Assembly: GCA_964618555.1 (NCBI GenBank)
Contig: CAZUBF010000172.1
Location: forward strand, 1-6,927
Length of the DNA stretch: 6,927 bases
Direction of reading: 5' to 3'
DNA from: Calidifontimicrobium sp964618555
Lineage (GTDB): Bacteria > Pseudomonadota > Gammaproteobacteria > Burkholderiales > Burkholderiaceae_C
Shown here: positions 1 to 5,606 of the stretch, piece by piece
Layout of the letters: each line of letters opens with the position of its first letter
How positions within the stretch are numbered: the first letter of the stretch is position 1
Translations under genes and position numbers: made by a program
The notes under the pieces: generated by a model
Database searches by the model: none
Told to the model about the DNA's origin: nothing
Seen by the model: the letters and a program-made list of their open reading frames with translations, nothing else

Positions 1-141
1 AACGTGCGCGAGACGCTGGGCATCTGCGACCGCGCCTACATCATCAGCGACGGCCGGGTGCTCGCCGAAGGCACCCCGGCGGACATCGTCGACGATCCCG
101 ACGTGCGCAAGGTGTACCTCGGCGAACACTTCAGGATGTAG
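1..141 (+). CDS. lptB: LptB C-terminus, lipopolysaccharide export ABC transporter ATPase (partial)
   Basis: This is the last 46 codons of an ABC-transporter ATPase, cut at its 5' side by the window edge and ending in TAG at 139-141. The fragment opens with NVRETL and ends with KVYLGEHFRM. Both fit the C-terminal signature of LptB as recalled from E. coli, where the tail reads RVYLGEDFRL. In the family, an LptB dimer hydrolyses ATP on the cytoplasmic face of LptFG to pull lipopolysaccharide out of the inner membrane and along the LptC-LptA bridge. The Walker A, Walker B and signature motifs lie outside the window. The rpoN start follows after 15 bases, so the two genes are probably co-transcribed, as in many proteobacteria. 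Other ABC ATPases share parts of this tail, but the tail together with rpoN downstream makes LptB the clear choice. Confidence 0.93.
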   Translation, partial: NVRETLGICDRAYIISDGRVLAEGTPADIVDDPDVRKVYLGEHFRM

Positions 142-156
142 GGCCGCGCCGTCGCC

Positions 157-1662
157 ATGAGCATGAAGCCGTCGCTGCAGGTCCGCCTGTCGCAGCACCT
201 GGCGCTGACGCCGCAGCTGCAGCAATCGATCCGGCTGTTGCAGCTGTCGACGCTCGAGCTGCACCAGGAAGTCGAGCAGATGCTCGAGGCGAACCCGTTC
301 ATCGAGCTCGTCGACGAGGTGCCGACGCCGTTCGAGGCTTCGCTCGACGCCGCCGGCGCCATCGCGCCGCCGCCGCCCGCCGGCGAGCGCGACGACACCG
401 ACGGCCGGGTCGACGCCGACGAGCCCGCCGGCATCGACCGCGACGAGGCCGGCGCGACCGAACGCGAGGATTGGGCCAACGGCACCGAGGGCGACGACTT
501 CGACGGCATCCGCGAGACCCCGGCCGGGGCCGGCGACGACGTCGACTTCGAGCCTCAGCACGGCGGCGCTGGCGACACGCTGGCGGCGCACCTGCGCCGC
601 CAGCTCGCGGGCATGCGCCTGTCGGCCGAGGACGCCGGGGCGGTCGAGGCGCTCATCGACTCGCTCGACGACGACGGCTACCTCGCCGACGCGCTCGACG
701 ACATCGCGCAGCAGCTCGCCGGCGGCGACGACGAGGCGCTCGACGAGCTGCTGTCGCGGCTGCGCTGCGCGCTGCACTGGCTGCAGTCGATGGAGCCCTG
801 CGGCGTCGGCGCGCGCGATCTGCGCGAGTGCCTGCAGCTTCAGCTGCGCGAGCGGCCCGACACGCCCGCGCGCGCGGTCGCGCTGGCGATCTGCGAGCAG
901 CACCTCGAGCTGCTGGCGCGGCGCGACGTCAGGCGGCTGATGGCCGTGACCGGCGCCGACGAGGAGCTGATCCGGCAGGCGCAGGCGCTGATCGTCGCCT
1001 GCGAACCCAAGCCCGGGCGGCCGTTCTCGCGTGCCGAGGCGAACATCGTCGTGCCCGACGTGATCGTCGTGAGGAGCGGGCGCGGCTGGAAGTGCGTGCT
1101 CAACCCCGACGTGATGCCGCGCCTGCGCATCAATGACCTGTACGCGCAGGCGATCCGCGGCCAGCGCAACGGCACCGGCGCCGGGCTGTCGACGCGGCTG
1201 CAGGAGGCGCGCTGGTTCATGAAGAACGTGCAGCAGCGCTTCGACACCATCCTGCGCGTGTCCAGCGCGATCGTCGAGCGGCAGAAGAACTTCTTCAGCC
1301 ATGGCGCGATCGCGATGAAGCCCCTGGTGCTGCGCGAGATCGCCGACGAGCTCGGTCTGCACGAGAGCACGATCTCGCGCGTGACCACCGCCAAGTACAT
1401 GTCCACGCCGTTCGGCACCTTCGAGCTGAAGTACTTCTTCGGCTCGTCGCTGGCCACCGACGCCGGCGGCAACGCATCGAGCACCGCGGTGCGTGCGCTG
1501 ATCAAGCAGTTCGTCGCCGCCGAGGACCCGGTGCGCCCGCTGTCGGACAGCCAGCTCGGCAAGATGCTCGAGGAGCAGGGCATCCAGGTGGCACGGCGCA
1601 CGGTGGCCAAGTACCGCGAGGCGCTGAAGATCGCCCCGGCCAACCTGCGCAAGGCGCTGTGA
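157..1662 (+). CDS. rpoN: RNA polymerase sigma-54 factor RpoN
   Basis: This encodes a complete 501-residue sigma-54, which directs core RNA polymerase to -24/-12 promoters and needs AAA+ enhancer-binding activators to open them. Region I (about residues 1-50) is the Gln/Leu-rich activator-responsive segment, containing LTPQLQQSIRLLQLS. Region II (about 55-145) is an acidic, Pro/Gly-rich linker typical of the family. Region III carries the core-binding part, then a helix-turn-helix starting near residue 392 (LREIADELGLHESTISRV), which reads the -12 element. The RpoN box ARRTVAKYRE is intact at residues 479-488 and reads the -24 element. The length fits the family's usual 475-510. Two ATGs compete: 157 (MSMKPSLQ) and 163 (MKPSLQ). 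The second matches the N-terminus I recall from relatives. Neither has a good Shine-Dalgarno; the nearest is AGGG at 140-143, formed by the lptB stop. The final TGA overlaps the next gene's start. Confidence 0.97.
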   Translation: MSMKPSLQVRLSQHLALTPQLQQSIRLLQLSTLELHQEVEQMLEANPFIELVDEVPTPFEASLDAAGAIAPPPPAGERDDTDGRVDADEPAGIDRDEAGATEREDWANGTEGDDFDGIRETPAGAGDDVDFEPQHGGAGDTLAAHLRRQLAGMRLSAEDAGAVEALIDSLDDDGYLADALDDIAQQLAGGDDEALDELLSRLRCALHWLQSMEPCGVGARDLRECLQLQLRERPDTPARAVALAICEQHLELLARRDVRRLMAVTGADEELIRQAQALIVACEPKPGRPFSRAEANIVVPDVIVVRSGRGWKCVLNPDVMPRLRINDLYAQAIRGQRNGTGAGLSTRLQEARWFMKNVQQRFDTILRVSSAIVERQKNFFSHGAIAMKPLVLREIADELGLHESTISRVTTAKYMSTPFGTFELKYFFGSSLATDAGGNASSTAVRALIKQFVAAEDPVRPLSDSQLGKMLEEQGIQVARRTVAKYREALKIAPANLRKAL

Positions 1663-2909
1663 ACGCGCCGAGCGCCGGCGCCGCGCTGTTCCTGCCCTGC
1701 GCCGGCGGCACCGAGGCGCTGCTCGCCGACGAGTGCCGCCGGCTGCTCGGCGCCGATGCCGCGGTCGAGCCCGGCCGCGGCGGCGTCACGGTGCGCGGCG
1801 ACGAGACGGCGGTGATGCGCCTGAACCTGGGCAGCCGGCTCGCCCAGCGCGTGCTGTGGCCGCTGGCCGCAGGCGACTACCGCGACGAAGACGACCTGTA
1901 CGCGCTGGCGCGCCGCGTGCGCTGGGCCGACTGGATCGGCCCGCAGCACACGTTGCGCGTGGACACCAGCGCGCGCGCCGCGCCGCTGCGCAGCCTGCAC
2001 TTCGCCGCGCTGCGCATCAAGGACGCGGTGTGCGACGCGCTGCGCGAGGCCACCGGCGCGCGCCCTGGCGTCGACACGCGCTCGCCCGACCTGCCGCTGC
2101 TGCTGCACCTGGGCGAACGCCACGCCAAGCTGTACGTCGACACTTCGGGCGAGGCGCTGTTCAAGCGCGGCTGGCGCGACGCCGGCGCCGCCGGCCGCGA
2201 GGTCAAGGGCGATGCGCCGCTGAAGGAGACGCTGGCCGCCGCGATGCTCGCTGCCGCCGACTGGCACGGGCGTGCCGACGACCCGCCGCTGCTCGACCCC
2301 TGCTGCGGCGCCGGCACGATCGCGATCGAGGCCGCGCAGCTGGCCTGCGGCATCGCGCCCGGCCTGCAGCGCCGCTTCGCGTTCGAGCGTCTCGCGCCGA
2401 TTCGTGCGCACGCCGCGGCGTGGCAGGCGATGCGCCGCGAAGCGCACGAGCGCGTGCACCCGCCCGCGGTGGCGGTGCACGCGGGCGACGTGTCGTTTCG
2501 CATGACCGACTTCGCCGCGCGCAACGCGCAGCGCGCCGGCGTCGCCGCGGCCATCGCCTTCAAGACCGCCGATGCGTTGCAGCGTCTGCCGCCGGCCGAC
2601 GCCGGCGTGCTGATGCTCAATCCGCCTTACGGCGAGCGCATCGGGCCCAAGGGCCGCGGCAGCTCGCGCGAGAACTTCGAGCAGGCGGCGTCGGCAGGCG
2701 AGTTCTTCGCTGCGCTGGCGGCGCACTGGAAGCGCCACTACGCGGGCTGGACGGCCTGGGTGCTCAGCCCCGAGCTGCAGCTGCCGGGGCTGGTGCGGCT
2801 GAAGGCGACGCGCCGGGTGCCGTTGTGGAACGGGCCGATCGAGTGCCGGCTGTTCCGCTTCGACCTGGTGGCCGGTTCGGCGCGCACCCGGGCACGGCCC
2901 GACGCGTGA
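1659..2909 (+). CDS. THUMP-domain RNA methyltransferase, RlmL (N-terminal half) type
   Basis: This encodes a 416-residue class I SAM-dependent RNA methyltransferase. An N-terminal ferredoxin-like and THUMP region (about residues 1-160) should bind RNA. A Rossmann-fold methyltransferase follows. Motif I is LLDPCCGAGTIAIEAAQ from residue 211, which binds SAM. Motif IV is NPPYGERIG from residue 321, the N-P-P-Y motif of enzymes that methylate an exocyclic amino group. The linker with FKRGWR and PLKETLAAAM is characteristic of the RlmL/YcbY/YpsC group. E. coli RlmL (about 700 residues) fuses this unit to an RlmK domain that makes m7G2069. Only the m2G2445-type half is present here. The GTG start at 1659 overlaps the rpoN stop (GTGA), with AAGG at 1651-1654 as its ribosome-binding site, so translational coupling to rpoN is likely. 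The frame ends in two tandem TGA codons (2907-2912). The exact target guanine is inferred from homology. Confidence 0.9.
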   Translation: MNAPSAGAALFLPCAGGTEALLADECRRLLGADAAVEPGRGGVTVRGDETAVMRLNLGSRLAQRVLWPLAAGDYRDEDDLYALARRVRWADWIGPQHTLRVDTSARAAPLRSLHFAALRIKDAVCDALREATGARPGVDTRSPDLPLLLHLGERHAKLYVDTSGEALFKRGWRDAGAAGREVKGDAPLKETLAAAMLAAADWHGRADDPPLLDPCCGAGTIAIEAAQLACGIAPGLQRRFAFERLAPIRAHAAAWQAMRREAHERVHPPAVAVHAGDVSFRMTDFAARNAQRAGVAAAIAFKTADALQRLPPADAGVLMLNPPYGERIGPKGRGSSRENFEQAASAGEFFAALAAHWKRHYAGWTAWVLSPELQLPGLVRLKATRRVPLWNGPIECRLFRFDLVAGSARTRARPDA

Positions 2910-2937
2910 TGAACGCCCCCGGGGCGGGGCGGCGCCC

Positions 2938-2963
2938 GGCCCGCCTCCGCGTGGGGGGGGGCC
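2938..2963. terminator. Hairpin with G9 arm between convergent genes, possible terminator
   Basis: An 11-base arm at 2938-2948 pairs with 2953-2963 around a GCGT loop. There are nine Watson-Crick pairs, one T-G wobble and one G-G mismatch. The right arm includes nine consecutive G (2953-2961). It lies 29 bases past the methyltransferase stop, in the tail-to-tail gap before the phosphodiesterase stop. Neither strand has a T-tract after the stem, so it is not a textbook intrinsic terminator. Position and stability support a role in ending transcription or protecting 3' ends. Confidence 0.4.
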
Positions 2964-2991
2964 AGGACCAGCCAGGGCGGCCCGAGTCCTG
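2963..2991. terminator. Second weak hairpin in the convergent gap
   Basis: CAGGAC at 2963-2968 pairs with GTCCTG at 2986-2991. A smaller GCC/GGC stem (2971-2973 with 2979-2981) can form inside it. Only CTTGT follows on the + strand, so any terminator activity would be weak or Rho-assisted. It shares base 2963 with the previous hairpin. Chance formation is quite possible at this GC content. Confidence 0.2.
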
Positions 2992-3001
2992 CTTGTGAGG
3001 C

Positions 3002-3784
3002 TCAGCGCAGCTTCAGCCGCTGCCCCGTGGTCAGCGCGTGCACGCGGTGCGGCAGTCCGAGCGCCGCCACCTGCGTCATCACCGTGTCGACCTCGCCGGG
3101 CTTGATGTGCGTGATGTGCACGTCGGCCGGCGCGCCGAGCTGCGCCAGCTCGCCGGCCAGCGTGCGCGGGCTGAGGTGGCCGCTGACTTCGGCCAGTGCG
3201 GCATCCTCGTTGCCGAACGCGGTCTCGATCACCAGGTGCGCGACCGGCATCTGGCGCAGGCGCTGCCACAGCGCCGGGTTCGGCCCGGTGTCGCCGCTGA
3301 ACACCCACGCCGGCGCGCCGTCGGCCGGCGCGATCGCGAAGCCGACGGCCGGCACGGTGTGCGCGGCGCCGAGCACCTCGACGCGGCGCGCGCCGAAGTG
3401 CAGCACGTCGCCGACCTCGAACGGCACGAAGCGCAGCACCGGGCGCTCGGGGCTGGGCAGCCGGCTGAAGTCGGGCCAGATCACGCCGTTGAACACGTGG
3501 GTGCGCAGCGCCGCGATCGTCGCCGGCAGCGCATGCACGTCGATCGGCGGGCGATCGGCGGCGCGGCGACGGCGCGACACCGTGTCGGCGAGCAGGCCGA
3601 TCGACAACACGTGGTCGAGGTGCGAGTGGCTGACGACGACGTGGTCGATGCGCAGCAGCTCGTCGAGGGTGAGGTCGCCCACGCCGGTGCCGGCGTCGAC
3701 GAGCAGGTCGTCGTCGACGAGGAAGGCGGTGGTGCGGCTGCCCGCGGCGATCGAGCCGGAACAGCCGAGGACGCGGATCAGCAT
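3002..3784 (-). CDS. MBL-fold hydrolase, class II 3',5'-cyclic-nucleotide phosphodiesterase type
   Basis: This is a 260-residue metallo-beta-lactamase-fold enzyme. The N-terminus MLIRVLGCSGS leads into the first strand. The metal motif H-x-H-x-D-H is H53, H55, D57 and H58 (SHSHLDH). Further likely metal ligands are H142 (AAHTVPAVGF), D165 (FSGDTGPN) and H226 (THIKPGE). This pattern fits the class II cyclic-nucleotide phosphodiesterases (PDEase_II), which hydrolyse cAMP or cGMP to the 5'-nucleotide with two bound metals. An RNase Z-like or other MBL hydrolase cannot be excluded. No signal peptide or membrane segment is visible, so it should be cytoplasmic. The frame stays open upstream to a GTG at 3898, but that 38-residue Pro/Gly/Arg-rich extension precedes the natural start of the fold, so ATG 3784 is preferred. 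No clear Shine-Dalgarno precedes it. It is last in the reverse block, 209 bases after the FHA gene, and may have its own promoter. Confidence 0.82.
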   Translation of the reverse strand: MLIRVLGCSGSIAAGSRTTAFLVDDDLLVDAGTGVGDLTLDELLRIDHVVVSHSHLDHVLSIGLLADTVSRRRRAADRPPIDVHALPATIAALRTHVFNGVIWPDFSRLPSPERPVLRFVPFEVGDVLHFGARRVEVLGAAHTVPAVGFAIAPADGAPAWVFSGDTGPNPALWQRLRQMPVAHLVIETAFGNEDAALAEVSGHLSPRTLAGELAQLGAPADVHITHIKPGEVDTVMTQVAALGLPHRVHALTTGQRLKLR

Positions 3785-3978
3785 GTTGTCGTGCGGGGAC
3801 CCGCCGGGCGGTTCGCTGGCGCGCGGCCGGGGGCCGCCGGCACGCACGACGGGAACGGGGCGGGCATCGTGCGATGTTGCGACGCCGGCTGCGGGCACAC
3901 AAGAGGCCGGCGTGCATGCGCCACGCGCCTCGCCGCCCGCCGGTCATCGCACCGGGGCCGCCGTGAGATGTTCACGTC

Positions 3979-3993
3979 GCGCCCGGCGGGCGC
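3979..3993 (-). terminator. Hairpin directly after the FHA gene
   Basis: A perfect six-pair stem (GCGCCC with GGGCGC, three-base loop) begins immediately after the FHA stop codon in the direction of transcription. No T-run follows. It opens the 209-base gap (3785-3993) before the phosphodiesterase gene, which I see as non-coding. The best promoter-like pair on the minus strand in that gap is TTGTGT and CAACAT with 17-base spacing. Each matches the consensus at only three of six positions, so it is not called as a feature. Confidence 0.3.
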
Positions 3994-4656
3994 TCAGGCC
4001 TGCACGAACTGCATCTGCGTGCCGGCCAGCTCGATCACGTCGCCGTTCTTCAACTGCACCGAGTCGCCGGCCAGCGCAGCGCCGTTGACGCTGGGGCGCG
4101 AGCTGCCTTCGACGTGCGCCAGCACGTAGCCGACCGGCCGCTTGGTGATCGACGCGACCTGCACGCCGGGCTTGCCGACCGTGGTCACGACCTTCGTCAG
4201 CGCCACCTCGCGTCCGGCGGCGGCGCCGTTGAGCACGCGGATCGACGCCGGACCCACCGGCGCGGCGAGCGATCCGAACCCCGAGCCCCCGGCCGGGCGC
4301 GACGCCGCGAACGCCGGCCCCGGCGCAGCGCCCGGGCGGATGACCATCGTGTGCTCGTAGTCGGTCCCGTTGTCGACCAAGTACTTGATCTTGTACTTGC
4401 CGATCTCGATCGTGTCGTTGTGCGCCAGCAGTTGCTTCTTGACCGCCTTGCCGTTGATGTAGGTGCCGTTGGTCGAGTTCAGGTCCTCGATGAACACGTC
4501 CGGCCCGGCCATCTGCAGCACCGCATGCTCGCCGCTGACGGCGAGGTTGTCGATGACGATGTCGTTGTAGGGGCGGCGGCCGAGGGTGGTCTTGTCCTTG
4601 GTGATCTGCACTTCCTTGATCACGACACCGTCGAGGGAGACGACCAGCTTGCCCAT
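3994..4656 (-). CDS. FHA-domain phosphothreonine-binding protein with second degenerate FHA domain
   Basis: This encodes a 220-residue soluble protein. An intact N-terminal FHA domain (about residues 1-95) binds phosphothreonine peptides. Its conserved residues are visible: G26-R27, S41-x-x-H44, and N60-S-T-N63-G-T followed by N68-G69. A Gly/Ala/Pro-rich linker (about 96-135) contains EHTMVIRPG. The C-terminal part (about 136-220) looks like a second FHA fold, with TTVGKPG, VNG and LKNGDVIELAG, but it lacks the Gly-Arg and SxxH residues and probably cannot bind phosphopeptide in the usual way. The frame also allows an ATG at 4662, but AGAGG sits only two bases before that codon and eight before ATG 4656. 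The later start is therefore chosen. The gene lies 67 bases after the PP2C gene and near the kinase gene, so it is probably the reader or substrate of that pair, similar in principle to GarA/OdhI or the Fha proteins of type VI secretion. Confidence 0.9.
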   Translation of the reverse strand: MGKLVVSLDGVVIKEVQITKDKTTLGRRPYNDIVIDNLAVSGEHAVLQMAGPDVFIEDLNSTNGTYINGKAVKKQLLAHNDTIEIGKYKIKYLVDNGTDYEHTMVIRPGAAPGPAFAASRPAGGSGFGSLAAPVGPASIRVLNGAAAGREVALTKVVTTVGKPGVQVASITKRPVGYVLAHVEGSSRPSVNGAALAGDSVQLKNGDVIELAGTQMQFVQA

Positions 4657-4685
4657 GCGCATGACCTCTTGTCGTAGCGGATCTT

Positions 4686-4699
4686 CCGGGACTTCCCGG
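4686..4699 (-). other. Small hairpin in the PP2C-FHA gap
   Basis: CCGGG and CCCGG form a perfect five-pair stem around a four-base loop, within the 67-base gap. On the transcript it lies about 30 bases upstream of the FHA start. It is not followed by a T-run. It could be a weak attenuator or mRNA-processing element, or chance. Confidence 0.2.
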
Positions 4700-4723
4700 C
4701 GGCGCGCGGCGTCGATCGCGCGC

Positions 4724-5506
4724 TCAGCGCCTGAACGGCCACCATGTCGAACGGCCGACCTGCGGCTGGCCTGCCACCCGGGCCAGGACCAGCGAAATAT
4801 TATCCTTTCCGCCGGCGTCGTTGGCCGCGTCGATCAGCGTGCGCCCCGCGTCGGCGAGCATTTCGTGCGATCTCAACAGTTGCGCGAGCGTCGCGTCGTC
4901 GAGCATGTCCGACAGTCCGTCGGAGCACATCAGGTACAGGTCGCCCGGCTGCACCTCGTGCAGGTGAGTCTCGAGCAGCACTGTGTCCTCGATGCCGACC
5001 GCGCGCGTGACCAGGTTGCGCTGCGTCGAGAAGGCCGCCTGCTCGGGCGAGATCACGCCGGCGTCGATCTGTTCCTGCAGCAGCGAGTGGTCGCGCGTGA
5101 TCTGCTGCAGCCGGCCGCCGCGCAGCCGGTACGCGCGCGAGTCGCCGACGTGGCCGACCAGCAGCCGGGAACCGCGGAACACCGCCACCACCAGCGTGGT
5201 GCCCATGCCGGCGTAGTGCGGGTTGGCGTTGGCGGCGTTGAAGATCGCGCGGTTGGCGTTGTCGACGCAGATGTCCATCGCGCGGCGCACGTCGGCGTCG
5301 GCGGCGGTCGCGGCGTCGCTCAGCCAGCGTCCGAGCTCGCTGCGGATGAACGAAGTGGCCATGCCGCTGGCCACCTCGCCGGCGTTGTAGCCGCCCATGC
5401 CGTCGGCGAGCACCGCGAGGGCGTTGTCCTCGTCGAGCGCGACGGCGTCCTCGTTGTTGTCGCGCTGGCGCCCCTTGTCGATGGCGGCGAAGAACTCGAC
5501 GTTCAT
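4724..5506 (-). CDS. PP2C-family protein serine/threonine phosphatase
   Basis: This encodes a complete 260-residue single-domain PP2C (PPM) phosphatase of the Stp/PppA type, which removes phosphate from Ser/Thr residues using bound Mn2+ or Mg2+. Motifs appear in order: RQRDNNEDA (residues 13-21), the metal-binding LADGMGGY (D35, G36), GMGTTLV (100-106), HVGDSRAYRLR (119-129), TRDHSL (137-142), CSDGLSDML (D196) and GKDNIS (D235). All the key metal-binding Asp residues are present, so it should be active. No membrane segment or signal peptide is visible, so it should be cytoplasmic. The start at ATG 5506 gives the usual MNVEFFAAIDKGRQRDNNED beginning, although no Shine-Dalgarno is evident. It lies 100 bases after the kinase gene and before the FHA gene, and is the obvious candidate to reverse that kinase. 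The codons for KDNIS form a local AT-rich patch at 4794-4808. Confidence 0.95.
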   Translation of the reverse strand: MNVEFFAAIDKGRQRDNNEDAVALDEDNALAVLADGMGGYNAGEVASGMATSFIRSELGRWLSDAATAADADVRRAMDICVDNANRAIFNAANANPHYAGMGTTLVVAVFRGSRLLVGHVGDSRAYRLRGGRLQQITRDHSLLQEQIDAGVISPEQAAFSTQRNLVTRAVGIEDTVLLETHLHEVQPGDLYLMCSDGLSDMLDDATLAQLLRSHEMLADAGRTLIDAANDAGGKDNISLVLARVAGQPQVGRSTWWPFRR

Positions 5507-5586
5507 GGGGGACGGCGGGGCGCGGCGGCGGTGGCGCTGGCTGCGCCGAGGAGCGCGATTGTGCCGCGACTCGTCGACGCGACGCC

Positions 5587-5603
5587 CCCCGGGTTTGCCG
5601 GGG
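5587..5603 (-). terminator. Hairpin after the kinase gene
   Basis: CCCCGG (5587-5592) pairs with CCGGGG (5598-5603) around a five-base loop, three bases past the kinase stop. On the minus strand GGCGTCGCG follows rather than a T-run. It may attenuate or separate the kinase and PP2C messages. The rest of the 100-base gap holds a CACAAT box on the minus strand but no convincing -35 partner. Confidence 0.25.
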
Positions 5604-5606
5604 CCG

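Noticed and set aside
146..156. The same 10-mer GCGCCGTCGC directly before the rpoN ATG and before the kinase GTG (minus strand, with GCCGTCGC in tandem), as a possible shared translation or regulatory signal.
   Set aside because: It consists of common GC-rich codon-like triplets, does not resemble a Shine-Dalgarno, and two occurrences are not enough to separate it from composition.
2909..2998. A 29-codon frame starting with ATG that overlaps the methyltransferase stop (TGATG) and begins MNAPGAG, similar to the start of the methyltransferase.
   Set aside because: It is Arg/Gly/Pro-rich, runs through the G9 hairpin and lacks a known family. The resemblance is only a few residues in GC-rich sequence and is best explained by chance.
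3785..3898. A 38-residue N-terminal extension of the phosphodiesterase from a GTG at 3898.
   Set aside because: Its composition is low-complexity Pro/Gly/Arg, and the MBL fold begins at MLIRVLGCSGS, encoded from 3784.
840..3947. A 1035-codon open frame on the minus strand across rpoN, the methyltransferase gene and the phosphodiesterase gene.
   Set aside because: It is antisense to two well-supported genes and out of frame with a third, has extreme Arg/Ala content and no recognisable domain. Long stop-free shadow frames are expected at this GC content.
3785..3993. A sigma-54 promoter before the phosphodiesterase gene (TGGCGC on the minus strand), attractive because rpoN is in the window.
   Set aside because: The GC of the -12 element is missing at the required spacing, so the core GG-N10-GC rule fails.
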